64,000 nucleotides of DNA from Torymus aiolomorphi (GCA_036365515.1 CM070874.1:64437583-64501582), one strand, 5' to 3'. Counted from the stretch's first letter, positions 12,850-26,300 are shown. Numbers and translations are program-made. Notes: generated from the sequence alone by a model not told the origin.

Positions 12850-13500
12850 TCGAAACAGAACATACGTTAAACAAACAACGCCAAGTTTACCGTTATACGG
12901 TAGCTTCCTCATATATAATACAAATATAAAGTACAAAAATAGAACCTAACGATCTTAATTAATTAGAAAGGAGCTACACATCCAAGCATAAACTATACAA
13001 GAAACTGCAACAGTTGTAAGTTTGCGCATGTCTCGTGCAATTTAAAAACATTTTCGCGAAATAATTAATGAAACTGGAAGAAGCTCGCGCGTGCGCGTAT
13101 CCAGCCATTGTTCGTTTCTGTCTCTCGCGCGCGTTCGCATCGCCGGCGGCGTGGCGTTTCCGGTTTCGCGCTAATCCCCGGGAAAGGTCGTCGGCACTAG
13201 CCATCGGGAGCCAAAGAACTTTGCCGTGGAGATTCTCTCTCTCTCTCTCTCTCTACAGTGGCTCTTCTCGTTTGTACGAGGTTTTAATTAAAATTTGCTT
13301 TTAATTGGGACTATTTTTGTAAACTGCCTGGTCTTTAATTAAACGCGGATTTTGGCATAGTTCTCTCGGGCGATGGTTTTCTAAATTTTAAATTTTATTA
13401 GGGTATTCTGTGCGAATGGGGTGGACGCAATTAGTGGGATGCTTTGAAGACGCTTGGAAATATCGCCATGAGTCTGTGATTCTGCGTAAAGGATTATTCG
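12850..13500. promoter_or_regulatory. Skew-switch module 11 with CT run
   Basis: An A/C-rich left flank reaches 13070. The CpG core is 13080-13260 and ends in a CT run at 13234-13254. The right flank (13280-13500) is strongly G/T-rich. Confidence 0.4.
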
Positions 13501-13544
13501 AATAAAATGGCTTTTGAACCTGATTATTCCAGAAATATCAGTCC

Positions 13545-14640
13545 ACCCATTAAAATTTTATCCCCCGCACGAAATGAATTAAGATACTCTATATAGATTA
13601 TTTTATTTAAATTATTGGAATGTTTAACGATTCAAGCTCGCGTTTAATGCACTCTTTAGGCATTCGCATTTTTATCGTCCGTATCAATTTTGCATTCGAA
13701 TTTTTACAAGTTCGAGTAAGTAAGCCATAAAAGCTCGTAAAAATCCGCGGGCGACACTTGCTCGAAAACGCTTAATGAGAGATTTTATTATTTAATGCAC
13801 CTCGGGTATAATAATTTCTAACGACCGATATCTGCGCGCCACTCGCTCCACCACCGGCAGTAGCTTAAAAGCTTTTAAATGAACCTCTTAAATTCGCTCT
13901 CACTCTCGCGCGTACAAAGTTTCAAAATAAAGTACACACACACATGCGCTAAGATATATATAACAACTATCCGGAGCAACAAAAACTAGCCGCGCATTTT
14001 TACACATCCGCCTGCCGCGCACGAAAATGTTTACGACTCAATTTCGTCTTTACTCCCACGACTGCGGCTGCAGCAGCGGTGCGTTTACGAGCCGCCTAAG
14101 TACGGCGCATTACACACACAGACCGCCGCGCGAGAAATCGCGCAAAATCGAATATCTCTCGCCTTAAATTTCATTCGCATATGTAGCCAATAATAATTCC
14201 CCGATGAGGTGTCGAATGGCCAGTGAATTTTACGATGATTGGCCGAACGAAATGATTATTTCTCCGTGGCGTGTGTACGACGGGAAAAGGGAAAAAGCGA
14301 ATGGGAGTGCGAGTGTATAATACGCGCGGGGCTGATTACCGCGTTACACTTCGAACAGGATGTGTGTGTACGTGTGCGCGCGGGTATCCGTCGCGCGCGG
14401 AGAGTCAAACGTCGTCGCCGCGACGTTGCGTTTTCCCATCTGCGAGCCATTAACCTCCATATGCGAGCGAGCGATTGTTGCTATATGGTAGGTGTGTTTA
14501 TGCGAACGTAACCAGGTAGTTTATCGCTGCTAGCAGGGGCTCGCCGAGTGCTGACACTTTTTCCGGGTTTTGTCGTTGGGTAAGAAGTGTCCTAGGCTGC
14601 GTATTTAATAAAAATAATCAGGTTTATTGAAAATTTTGAT
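13545..14640. promoter_or_regulatory. Skew-switch module 12
   Basis: The left flank leads to a CpG-rich core at about 13840-14440 with CG-alternating stretches. The right part (14440-14640) is G/T-rich. Frames on both strands across 14239-14511 are not supported as genes. Confidence 0.35.
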
Positions 14641-14644
14641 GTTT

Positions 14645-15480
14645 TATAGTTCATTAATTTTTTTAATTGAATTTGAATAGAATTATCTGATGTTAAAAGG
14701 TATCCTTTCATTAATCATCATTAGTATATGAAATAAAATATTTGTGATCTAAGAAATAGATCAACATCTATTCGTTGCATAAGAATTTTATAAAACTAGA
14801 TCTTTTTGTATAACTATTAGTTTCTCACTCGCAGTACTTATACTTACTCACCTATATATTATTATTACAGCATTTTGAAATGTTTTTTTTTTTTTATTAC
14901 TTTTTATAGCTATAATAAAATAATCCACATCTCTAATAAATGTCTATCAAAATCTTTAGTTATTGCACTAATACAACACCCAATGCACATAATAGAAATG
15001 GGTGCAGACTGTGCACACATTCAATTTATGACTGCGAGTGATTGATTAGTTAATCAGTTCTCCTAGTTGAGCTATTTATTTTTCAATAGAGTTATTTGCA
15101 ATACTATAATTAACCAATTTAAACAAGCTATTCCTGATAAATTTCTGTTTTCCGTTGTAATTACAACCGTTTTATACGATCATAGACTTCTGCTCGTTAC
15201 AACCATAATGGCCACTTATTTCTACTTATATTTATTGGTATAATATTTTACGAATTGTTTTTACTATATATTAATTATTTCTAATGTTTCGTTCGTTTTC
15301 TTGTTTTCAGGTAAGTTGTTTCTGCGCATATAAAGACCGCGCATTCATTAATTTGAGTGAGTACAATCCATACATTCGACGATTAATAATCGTATAACGA
15401 GCAGTGAAAGTAGATTTATATCGCATAGTTCCACGTTTTTATAAGACCATTTTTCCAAACGCGAACAATTTATCATAAAT
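14645..15480. other. AT-rich spacer containing recursive splice site 2
   Basis: AT-rich sequence without coding frames or repeats. Its one notable feature is the splice-site pair at 15310/15311, annotated separately. Confidence 0.5.
15281..15320 (+). promoter_or_regulatory. Candidate recursive (ratchet) splice site 2
   Basis: CTAAT at 15281-15285 is followed by a 20-base T/C-rich tract and TTTTCAG (AG at 15309-15310), joined directly to GTAAGT (15311-15316). This matches the recursive-splice consensus better than site 1. The two sites have the same branch-point word, spacing and orientation and lie 10.5 kb apart, which suits stepwise removal of one long plus-strand intron. Confidence 0.55.
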
Positions 15481-16230
15481 TTTCACAATTATCATTCGCT
15501 TAATAATGAAAACCCGATTCCATGACGAATGCATTCGTTATACTTGCATGCTTACTTCAGAATAACTTTTTTTTCCATTTCCCTCTGTTCAACTATTTCC
15601 TTTATTCTATTAAAAAGAACTACACATCATCGTATCTCCCCTCCCATCACAATCCGATAAAATTAATTCACCGCACGCGAACCAACTATTCAGCATCGCA
15701 TACCATACTGAAAACCCAAAACCGCCTATTTATACAAACCGGACGTTCTCCAAGCGCGACTCATTATCCTCCAAACAGCTTCGGTCACCGCAAGACAGTA
15801 GGACAACTCGCGTGCGCGCGCATCTGCTTAATAAAACATTCAATTATTCCATTAGCGCCGTACGCGCATGCGCTAATCGCGTCTAACAAGATAATGCGCG
15901 CGCGGTGCGTTTAAAAAAAAAAGCCCGCGACTTTCCACTGGCGAGCACCGGCGATTGATTTTCCCGTCGAACGCCAGGTAAAGGAGAATGCGCGGTGCGT
16001 AGGCGCCCGCACAAGCGCGCGTGTGTGTGTATATAGTGATTATGAGCCGCGGTAGCAATTAACGGCGGTGTGTGTGTAGTGGAGTGGCTGTGCTTTTTGT
16101 GTGTTCTGAATGTCTGGAATTTAGACGGCAAAAACGGAAGAATGTAGTCGTTACGTAGTTTCTGTTTCTGAAATACAGGTCTTTTTGGGTCAGATCAGAG
16201 TTCGTAATTATGTAATTCAAATTTGTAAAA
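15480..16230. promoter_or_regulatory. Skew-switch module 13
   Basis: The A/C-rich flank is 15480-15790, the CpG core is 15790-16060, and the G/T-rich flank is 16060-16230. The plus frame 15522-15914 lies in the A/C flank, has no domain and is not called. Confidence 0.4.
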
Positions 16231-16960
16231 TAGATATGATGTATTAGTAGTAATGAAAGTGTGGATAATGCATTTGATAATTATAATGATCGAAATATTA
16301 ATAAATGTTATTAAATAAATTATTAATAACTATTTACTAAAGACTCTTTGATACAACGCATATGTTTGACAAAATCTTAACTATGAGTAGAATCACTTCC
16401 TTAAAGTTCAATGACCCTACGAAAGTGGATGCATAATTTGAAAAATTCATGGGTTTAGGGATAGAATTTTGAAAATGTACTTGAATCCTCGGAAAAAATA
16501 ACCAAGATTTTTATTTTTTATCACTTTTTATTATTAGGAAGCAATCTTTTCTGTAAATCATTATAATTTTTTTTCTTGAATCACAACAAATAATAAATGT
16601 AGTAATCTTATCATCATACAAGTTTTCAAAGTGCGATTACTAATAGTACCGTGCACATTGATTTGTGTCAATAGTTTACTTCCTGATTAAAAGTTGAATT
16701 TTTTTTATTTTGATGCCACGGAACCGAATCCTCCCGTTACATCTCTTAATTATATGAATTAATGCGCAACTGATAAATTAAATTATTTATAATGCATCTT
16801 CTTGTATCTCTATCTGTTAACCTCTTACTGTAAATAGTATCGGACGAATGTTGGACAAAGGAGTCGCATCTGAAATTGATATTCAAAACAATTTAAATTG
16901 TTGAATTTACAATTCAAAAGCGAAAACGATTCTAATCTTTTTGTGCATGCAAATGTTACC
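16230..16960. other. AT-rich spacer, nothing recognised
   Basis: AT-rich sequence without frames, repeats or RNA signatures that I can identify. Confidence 0.5.
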
Positions 16961-18090
16961 TACAGCCGTAACGAGTTTACCAATTAATTCAATGGACGTA
17001 TTCTTACCGCGTCATATGTTTATCTCACATACACACCACTTACAAACCACCACACAGTCTTGAAAAATTTCATTAGAAACAAATACAAATTAAATAAAAC
17101 AAAAAATTAGGAGTACACGCGGAACAAATTATCCCCGCGTCTGCGGAGGCGGCTTTTCTTCCGGTCGCAGTAGTGCACACGCAACCGATCATATTTTAAT
17201 TCTTTACGAGCCCGTGATCTGTCATCGGCTGATTATGCGATTTTCCATTGCTTATATTACGCGTGCGCGCGCCGCGTGCTCCTGCACTTTGTCTCTCCGC
17301 TGCGCAGGCTCTTAAGTAGCCTGATTGGGCTGGAAAGTTTTTGCATGAATATTAGAAAGTGGCAAGTGTGCATGTGTTTGCGCGCACGCTGCGCGTTTAA
17401 TTTCTAAAACTGTTAACGAACTTCGCCTTTTCTTACCGCGGCAATTAAAATGGAGGCGTTCTCAACCGCGCGCGTTAATATCTTTCGGCAAATAGACTAT
17501 TGCCGATTTCAGTCGGACGGCTTATTTACGCGCTGCGGCGGCTATACTTGCTCATAATGCGCGCTATGGTAATCGAGTGACAGTTGAGTGTGCGGCTGTG
17601 CAACTCTGTTAAAAAGACATTCGACCAGAAATCGTGTAAAAGTATAAGAGCGCATATAATATATATGCGTATGCAAATGTGGCGACGAATTAAAAACCAG
17701 TCGGTGTATTTTGAAAACTCCCCGAGTGTAATTACATCGGCGCCGCTGTATTATGCACCGAGCAGTAGGCAAACACTATGTGGATGTATCGTAATTAAGT
17801 AGTAGGCGCAGAGAGCCGTAAAAGAAGAGCAGCGGGGCCGTATAACGCCGGAAACGAGCGGAGTAATTAAGTCGCTGAGGCGCGCGTGCGTTACGCAAAT
17901 TTTCCACGCGCCATGTGCGATGATGACTACGGGGAATTGAACGAGATTTCTCGGTTGGTTTTTGTACATAGGGGGGTTATCGGAGTCGGTGAAATTAAGT
18001 CGTCTTTATGGGTGATTCGGTGGCGGAAAAATAGGCCAGATATCGAGAGGGATGATGGATTTTATTTGTATCCGGTGATGAATGAATGAA
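16960..18090. promoter_or_regulatory. Skew-switch module 14 (long CpG core)
   Basis: A short A/C-rich flank (17000-17120) leads to a long CpG-rich core (17120-17900) with TATA-like alternation near 17655-17665. The G/T-rich flank is 17900-18090. Confidence 0.35.
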
Positions 18091-18229
18091 GAAGTCATGC
18101 AGAGTTATAGGCTCTTCGAGGAATCTTTAGTGTACTATTTTAAAGCAATCGATGAACTTTATCGAAATGATTTCTAAAATTAGTATATGAAACTGCTCTG
18201 AGAAGGCACTTTCTTGCGCTAGACTAGCC

Positions 18230-18291
18230 ACTTGCGAAATGGGCGACTTCTGTACGTTAAATTATCATGTGTCGTCCCATTTACACTGTAT

Positions 18292-18322
<31 letters not shown>

Positions 18323-18778
18323 TTTGAATGAATATATTTATTAGTGTAAGTGGTGAATCTGAATGTACAATTATTAGTCTTACGTTTACTTATGACTCCC
18401 TATCTAAGTCAGTGGTATTGTTAATGTATTGAAAACTAGTCATTTTTTTTCGTGTATTTCTAGTCAATTAAGCTTCTGTCTGTGATATCACTAATTTCTG
18501 GTTTTTGACTTACTTCGTAGTATTATTAGTTTTTAAGATTAATGATTGTGATATCTTAAGTTATCTTTACTAAAGAGAAATAGACTGAGAAGCGTAAATT
18601 GGCTGTGTTAGAATGTATTTAAAAAAAAAGGAATTATTGTATTTATATTTAAATTGTTCTTTATATTCGCTGTTTTTTTTTTGTTGTATTCTATACGCGA
18701 GTATTCACACCGTTTGTAAATTGACGATATATTTGCAATAAATGACTATTACTATTATTACTATTACTATTACTATGA
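18230..18778 (+). mobile_element. Candidate 3' tail of a non-LTR retrotransposon
   Basis: The segment contains a TTTA tetranucleotide run (18290-18325) and ends in GCAATAAATGACTATTAC followed by a simple tail of ACTATT-type repeats (about 18745-18777). A terminal AATAAA-like word plus a short tandem tail is common at the 3' ends of insect non-LTR elements. No coding part remains, so the call rests on the tail alone. Confidence 0.35.
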
Positions 18779-19560
18779 TTTTTTTATCTTTTGTGGAACT
18801 ATAATAACTTAAATTTAACTTCTGGGTTTCTGCAATGAATCTAAAGTAGACTTCGTTTTAGTGCAATTATAGAAAAAAGAATTATGTTCGTTTTTTTTTT
18901 TTAAATATATTGTCGTTGCTTTAGATATTTGTACTTGCAGTTTATGTTATTGTTATTATATCCTTTACATAACCGTGAAAAATTATTTCGTTGCATTTCA
19001 ACAATGCAATTTCCGACTTACATTTTACGAACTATATTTTAGACATTTTATGTACTTATTGAAAAATTACTGAAGACAATCCATTACTCAAACTGATTTG
19101 TAGTAAAATTTCGAGTCGCTGTAATCAACCGCCATAACAAATCAGTCAAGTCGTTAGAAAGGCTACTTTGAATACAAGGTAGAGAATGAAAACGAAATTT
19201 GATTGCTTATCACTAATTTTATTGTCAAAACTTTCGCTCATATTTTACGAATTTTTCCCATGTTTATTTACTTTTCTGCATCTTATGAACTGAATCTTTG
19301 ATGAACTGAACATGAGTTGTAAATTCAGATTCATGTTTTCTTAAGCATTGTGTGTATAAACTTTCGTACTTCCACCTTCCAAACGTAAAAATAAGTTACG
19401 TACAGGAACAGTCAGCCGTTATGTATTTCTATTTACATATCTGATTTTAATCTTAAACTTTGTTTTCCGGCAAACTAACGGGTCAACCATTGAAAACTGT
19501 TTAGTAGTATCTAAAAATAAGTATAATTTTCAAGCAACTGCAAGCAAAGGTATTCTATTT
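18779..19560. other. AT-rich spacer, nothing recognised
   Basis: AT-rich DNA between a putative retroelement tail and module 15. I see no gene or repeat. Confidence 0.45.
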
Positions 19561-20250
19561 TCTCTGAAATATTCCTATACTCACTCATCAATAGCCCTGC
19601 AAAAAATGCACCAAAATTCACTACAGGTAATCATTGAAAAATTGCCAGCTCCAACCCACCACAAAGCCTTTTCCTCCCACACATAAAACAAAAGCCCCCA
19701 ATTTTTCCATATTTCCTAGAACCCTCCGTCACTCGCCCTCCGTTCCCGTTTCTTCGCCTCACCGTTCCTCTCTTCCCACCTCGAAAACCTCAACAAACAG
19801 AGCCTCCGCACTCGCGCGCAGCCTTCACACCTCTCTCTCCGCTGTGTCGGCGGCGCGCCAACTTGTTAAACACCGGAAACTCTTTTCATCTCAATTTACT
19901 TTACTCACGCGCACGAGCGCACGCGGCTCTCTCAACTCGCCGCCGTAAGTACGGTGCGACGACCGCGCGAGCCAGGCGCAGCTGCATTGTCGCGCGGCTA
20001 ATTTATTCCCCCCGGATAAAAGGCGCGCGCGTGTGCAAGTAACGGTCCGCGCGCCGCGGCGCCGCGCGCGTTTGAGCTTTCGTGCGCGAAAAATCATGCA
20101 TGAATGTGGGATTAATGAAGTGGTTGGGTTGGTATGGTGGATGGCAGAGTATGTGATGTGGGATCGCTGGGGAAGAGGGTTGAGGCGTAGGGGAGAGGTG
20201 TCTTGAGTCTGTGAGGGAGGGTAATTGCGTTTAGGGATTTTGAGGTAAAC
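19560..20250. promoter_or_regulatory. Skew-switch module 15 (strongest example)
   Basis: By hand count 19681-19800 contains 49 C and 10 G, and 20101-20220 contains 58 G and 6 C. The CpG-rich core is 19830-20095. The complete reversal of strand bias within about 300 bp is the clearest case in the window. The plus frame 19634-19948 falls in the C-rich flank and lacks any domain. Confidence 0.55.
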
Positions 20251-20302
20251 ATGTTTCTCTATTTACTAGACGGTTGTGCATGTAATTAGTAGGTGCGCAA
20301 AG

Positions 20303-21141
20303 AAAAAACCGTTGCCAATTCATTGGCACTTAACTTCCTCAAACTTAATTTTTTTATTCTATTATATAAACTATTAATTTTAAAAATTCCAAAACTCTAA
20401 AAACGAATATCTTCATAAAATTAATTGTGCAATCTTAATGAAATTTTATACATATTCTCTTCATAACACGAGCTAGATAACCTATAAATTTAAATTTTGT
20501 ATGTCCAATCGTTTTCAAGAAAATGCTATTTGAAAAATAAAAAAAAAATTTAACCTCAAATATCTTCGAACTTTATGAACATTTTTACTTGGCTAACGAA
20601 AGGGCTTCAGAAGCATAAAAGAGCTACCCTTTTTCGAAATTTCATAAAGATTTATTGATTTTTACTCCAGTTATCGTGCGACAACGAAATGCAATTTTTT
20701 TCTTGAATAACTTTTTCTCATTAAGAAATCGATAAAACCTCTTGAAATTTTTAAGAGGTAGAAGTACTTTTAGTATTTAAAAATATGGAATAGTTTCTGA
20801 GATAAAAATTATAGAAGAAAATGACACAATTAAATTACCTTTATAACAAATGAAGGACGATAGATATTTAAATTAAAAAAAAAAGAAAATATAGGTAATT
20901 TAATGCCCTTTCAAATGCACTTCAAAAAATTGAAAAAAATTTACTCTATCATATCAAAAAATGAGAAAAATGTTAATTTCAAAATCGTTTTTTGATCATA
21001 AAATAAAAGAAATTCGATAAATTTTCAAAATCATCTGTGGATTTTAAAGCGGCATCAAAATCGAAGAGAATAAGCTTTGTGCCGTCGAAATCGATCGATT
21101 CGTTCTCGACATATCTTCTGTACACAGGCTCACACACATAC

Positions 21142-21187
<46 letters not shown>

Positions 21188-21310
21188 GCGCGTGCACGCA
21201 CGCACGCACACACAGGAAAAAAATTTTCTCAAAATTAAAAAAATTTTATTCCACTATTCTTAAAACATTTTTTTAATACTTTTTTGCCAGAAAATTTGTT
21301 TTCACCGTTA
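20303..21310 (-). mobile_element. Dispersed repeat of the GCTTCCTC-hairpin family, copy A
   Basis: Read on the minus strand, the copy starts with a degenerate GGAAG/CTTCC hairpin near 21310. It includes a TG microsatellite (CA on the plus strand, 21131-21184) and the segment around GAGATATTTGAGG that is also found near 35060. It ends with GAGGAAG...TGCCAATGAATTGGCA at 20303-20337. The order of parts matches the copy at 34.3-36.0 kb. It has no coding capacity. The element class is not identified. Confidence 0.55.
21131..21184. repeat. CA microsatellite
   Basis: A nearly perfect CA run lies inside dispersed repeat copy A. The frames that cross it are spurious. Confidence 0.95.
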
Positions 21311-21319
21311 CAAAGCTTC

Positions 21320-22490
21320 CTCTTTTCGGAAGGGAAAATACGCAGTTGAATTAACACCCAATTGACGTTTAAGAATTTTCTTGTAAAACGTTAATATCTG
21401 CTGTATGTGTATTTTTATCGTCAAATTTTACCCTCGTCATGTATATAATATGTCTACACTTAGCAATTAACTAAATAAATAACCGCAAGCAGTTTCAACA
21501 GACTTTTGCCTGATACTTGCATTCGGCAGACAAAGACTGTTGAACCGTATAACAAGCGCTCACCACTATTAAATTCATCTAATCTACTAAGTTACACAGC
21601 ACGCCGACAATTCCCATCTCTAAACCTTGCTTACCACCCTGTCGATATTTTCTGGCGGCGAAGCGTCGCCCGCTGCTGCATTCTAAAGCACGCATCGGCA
21701 GTTTCATAATCAGCGCGAGAGAGAGAGAGAACTAGCGAACTAGCCTCATCCGTTACAATTAAGCAATCCCACTTTATGTGCCCGCTTTCATCTCTTGTGT
21801 CGTCCCCGCATGCCGTAACGCTGATAAGTCACGCTGTTCTCTTTCCATCATGTGATTTGCGAATCACCGCGACGAATTCACACGCTCCGGAGTTCGTTCG
21901 CATGTAATCGATGTAGCCAACAGCTGGGCTTTCGATAATAGTAAACAACGTGTGCTTTTGATTAAAGCTTTTATTAATGAAGGGTTTAGATCGTTTGTTA
22001 TAAAGCTTTGTTTGGAATAAATAACATGCTTTATAAGTAGCTTTACCATGATATAATAATACAGTGATGTACTTGTTGAAACCTAAAGTGTCATCAGTAT
22101 AAGTACAGAAAGGCATTTAATTTGAGACTAAAAGTTTAGTTATTTTTACTTTAAGAATAATTCAATTTAGTTTAATAAAAGTATTGGTATAACATCTTAT
22201 AAAGTTCTAAAACAATGTACAATAACAATCGTTAGATTTTCATTTTCACTTAACTTTAAGAAAATTTATTATCCGTAAAAAAATTGAATTTTTTAAACCT
22301 CACTTATTCTTTCATTTTACTATTACTGATACTACTTATTATTTCTACACTGGCATTCATAAAGCATTAGTTTTACCTTTACTTCATATCATTATCTCTC
22401 TGTTAATGTAGTACGTACTTCTAACTATCCTCATTATTCTCATAAAAACACTGTTAAAAATTGTTTTGAAAAAAAGTATCACTGCTACGC
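21320..22490. other. Spacer, mostly AT-rich, no gene
   Basis: Nothing coding is supported. A short GA run lies at about 21717-21731 in a small CpG-richer patch (21640-21900). The rest is AT-rich. Confidence 0.4.
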
Positions 22491-23170
22491 ACTCCAACTC
22501 ATAAATAGACTATACTGTTTACATTTGAAGCAGCAACTAATTTACTACCAACCGCAACCACTAAAATTTATAACACCTCACAACCCACCCACGAAAACTC
22601 CACTAAATCTCTCACCGAATCCCACATTCCATTTCCGGTCGCACGCTAGCTCTCTCCCACCCTAGAAAAACGAAAACTCGGTACAAAGTTTCTCGTTTAC
22701 ACTCGGTACACACAGACTGCGCGCGCACAAAGACTCGCCTTGTCGTCGCGCGTTCGGTTTCCCTCCTCGCTGCACTTTTGCAGCGGCCCCGTAATTTATT
22801 TATAATCGAGCGGCTTGCGCGCTATAGGCGATAATGCGCCGCCGCATCGCGTATTGCCGCGCGCGCGCGGCTGTTTTTTCACGCTTTGATGCGCCCGAGA
22901 GATTAACGCTCGCGTATTTCATTTTTATCGCTCTAATGAAAACTCGCGTTACATAGCCGAGCTAAATTTGTTTATAATGGCGTTTTTGTGGGATCGCGCG
23001 CATCTATGCGGTTGAGCGAGAATCTGTGTAAAGAGGCGAGAGTTTTAGTGGGATGCGAGTCGACGTTATTGGCGATTTAGCGAGCGACGGATTTACGATT
23101 GGCGCCGTCTCGATTCGCTGAAAGTGAATTTCGGTGTATTTATATAAAGATGAGCGCGCGCACTTTAGTT
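22490..23170. promoter_or_regulatory. Skew-switch module 16
   Basis: By hand count 22561-22620 has 22 C against 2 G, and 22981-23040 has 22 G against 10 C. The core at 22690-22920 is very CpG-rich with CG-alternating runs. Confidence 0.5.
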
Positions 23171-23269
23171 TTCACTTTGTTCTCGTTAATCATCATAACA
23201 CATAAGCATCGTATAATTATAACATTCGATGTTAAATGATTAGGATTGACTGGAATCGCCGACGTATGT

Positions 23270-24060
23270 AACGAGAACTAAATACTGCGGGTAAGTGACT
23301 GCGAACAGCAATAAACGAGTCAGTATTATAATTACACGAACGGCATTCGCGCGTCGAATAACTACATAAATAAGTCCCATAAACTCGCGCCACACATAAT
23401 ATTCAGTGAAAGCTAATGAAACTCGCGCGCGCGATGCTGATTTAAAAATCAATAACTCATTTCTCCTTGCACCACCGGCGTAATTTACAATCTCGCGCCA
23501 AGTGTGAAGATATAATTCGAACTTTCCACGTTCTAGCCACTACTGAAGAAAAAACTTCCTCGCGCGTATAAGTATACGCGAGATATTGCAGAATCGCAGA
23601 GAGATCATTAAAGGTTGCGAATATCGGCGAGGAGGAGGAAAAAATGGGGATCCGGCGATTAAAAATTCGACTTGGCAGTAGCACTTTCGCGTTAGCGGGG
23701 AGATAGCGGGGATACCTTGCGAAAGGGTTTCGGGCGTTTTGAAAAACGATAACCCGCTATATTGATTTCGTGTATAATACATACACACACAACGCAGGGC
23801 TCGAGGAAAGGTGAACCGGATTCCCACGTGCGGGAATTCGGACCGCTGCGCGGGGCAATTATTATCGAATTGTGCGCGCGTGCGCGTGGAGAAGGAAAAG
23901 CCCCAGTCATTTCAATTATGCAAGTGCCGATTCGTTCCGCGTTGCGGTGGTGTTGAGAATAGAGAGATGCTTGTGTGTGTGGGCATGTTACCAGCGTTGC
24001 GGGGGTAATTATTGTTTCGAAAAAACGAGCCGGCTCATTAGCGTGATACGGGATTTTCTC
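23270..24060. promoter_or_regulatory. Skew-switch module 17
   Basis: The left part (23270-23530) is A/C-rich. The core is about 23530-23900, and 23930-24060 is G/T-rich. Several overlapping frames on both strands run through the core, and none carries a recognisable domain. Confidence 0.35.
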
Positions 24061-24699
24061 CATTGATGATCGTTGTTTTCAAGTATGTGTAAAATGTTTA
24101 TCGCAGAATGCACATAAGTATAAGAATTTATTTAACGCTTCTTATTAAAAGACGATGGCCTGAAGGTGAAGTTATAATGAAACTATTTGCGACCGTATGC
24201 TGATAAAGTACGCGCATCGATTATCATTATTTTTAAATAAACACTTACATTAAACTTTGATTATACATTTTTTAAATAATTATAAATAATCCCGTTGCCA
24301 GCACTGACATTACGATGATTCATCGTCACGCTACACTGCATTCGGTATTTTAAAATCCATTTCCCTCCCCAAATCACAAGATTACACGTATTATTGCATA
24401 ACCGATGCTAAACCGCTCAAATTACTATAATCAAAATCATAGAAATCATTCGATCGGATCGTACTCTCCGCGAAGCACACATATATCTTTTGCTAAATAA
24501 TGGATTGTATCTAATTCTATAGTGATGAATGGTACACGGGGTGGGGCTTAATAGGCGGTTCGCCAGCAATCAGAGGTCTGGATATTTAGGGGGGGCCTAA
24601 CTACTCATTTTGCGAAACCGGATTCTCGAATTTAGAGCTCCAATTTTCTGCTGTATACGCGCGCTGGCAACGTGATCCGCTTACCCGTGCCTTCGCAGA

Positions 24700-25490
24700 G
24701 TCTATTGTTACACCCAATTCAACGTTAAAATAATTATTATACTTCACACAGTGAAATAACGCGTAATATATAATTAAGACCTTATTTAATATATATATAT
24801 ATATATACTTGGAAAACCGTTTCACATTCTTCACTATAACACTTCGAACCCGACAAACGCGCGCCGGTGCACAATACATCACTCAACGTCAGGATTGAAA
24901 TCCCGCCCGACTCGTCTGCGGCCCATCGACGGCTTTCATCCCACGTAAAAAAGGCCCCCTGCAGCTCGGAAAGAGAGAAAGAGAAAAAAATCCGCCTCCT
25001 ACTACAAATTGGCCTCGTTCTTCCCTCCCATAACCGTCACCCACCCATACGCCTCGCGCAATTATTCGCGAGAAGCCCGCGTGGCGCGAAAATAGCATCG
25101 ATGGTATAGTTTCACTGAATTTTCTTATAACCGCGCCGCAGCGCGGTATCTCCTTTTACGTCCGGCTCGCACGTGCGGACTTCTGTAGAAGGCGTCGGTC
25201 GCGCGACGTGCGAAGCGACATGCGAGAGGAGGTGTTATAGTATGGTAGAAACTACCTCGCGCGCGCGAACGCGGAACTTTATGATATCCGGCTTACTTTT
25301 AGCTCCTCGCCCGCGCGAGATATGACTGTGGTCGTTGGATTGAGTGGGTTGTTGTTGTTGTTCGGTACGGGGATAAGAGAGGGAGAGACAGGGAGAGGGC
25401 AGGTGCCGCGTTGAAGTTTGCGTGCATAATGTTGGGTTTTGTGGGATTTATGTGACTCAAATGATGTTGTGCGATTTTTTTTTTTTTTAT
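24700..25490. promoter_or_regulatory. Skew-switch module 18
   Basis: The C-rich flank is 24820-25060, the CpG core is 25060-25320, and the strongly G/T-rich flank is 25320-25490 with a GTT run near 25350. A smaller C-to-G switch lies just left of it (24290-24600). An AT run sits at about 24787-24808. Confidence 0.4.
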
Positions 25491-26290
25491 GGAATGAAAT
25501 ATAGTAAACCCTGACTGAAATGTTAAGCAGAAACTAGCTATTTTTCAGTTAACTTTATGGCTAAAAACAAACATTCCTTGTATTTCATAATTAGGTACCA
25601 ATCCGAAATAAATTATGGCATTTACACTTCATAAAATATGTATTTTAAGTAATAGCAGAACTTTTAGATGAATTATCTTATTTTGTCATAATGATTTTTG
25701 CTAAAAACGATTCCATTTAATTAATACGTTAGCTATAAAATATGGTTCATTTTCTATCAGGGAAGAGTCAGTGTTTAGTCTGGAGTTGTACTTTATTTCT
25801 ACTAATTTTAATTGACACAAATTAATCGAACACTGTAAAAAATTTAACTACTAATCAACATTTAAATTATTATGGATTTTTTAACTACCAAAATCGGTAA
25901 AAAAAATGTAATATCAACAAAAAACTTTCATAAGAATTAAGTTAATTTTTTAATTAATTATAATTGTACTCATTTAACATTTCATTCCTATATATAAATG
26001 TTTAAAAACTTTTATTGTATGACGTTAAACAAAGTTCCAAAAGAGAAAAAAAAACCAAGTCACGAAAAAAGAAAAAGAAACAGAGCAATGCATCATCCAC
26101 GATTCCCTCGTATTTTTTGTAATCACGAGACTTCCGCTCGCGTTTGCTGCTTACCGTCCCCTTGTTAGAAATATACTGCGCTTGCACAACGCACTCGACT
26201 GTGCATTCATCTCGCGCCTCGTTGACTTTTTGATGCACTTGAAAACAGGACAAGTCTTTAAGATCGCTGCTCGTGAATCTTTTTTCTCTC
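25490..26290. other. AT-rich spacer, nothing recognised
   Basis: AT-rich sequence. The overlapping frames at 26002-26253 have no domain. Confidence 0.45.
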
Positions 26291-26298
26291 TTACACCG

Positions 26299-26300
<2 letters not shown>

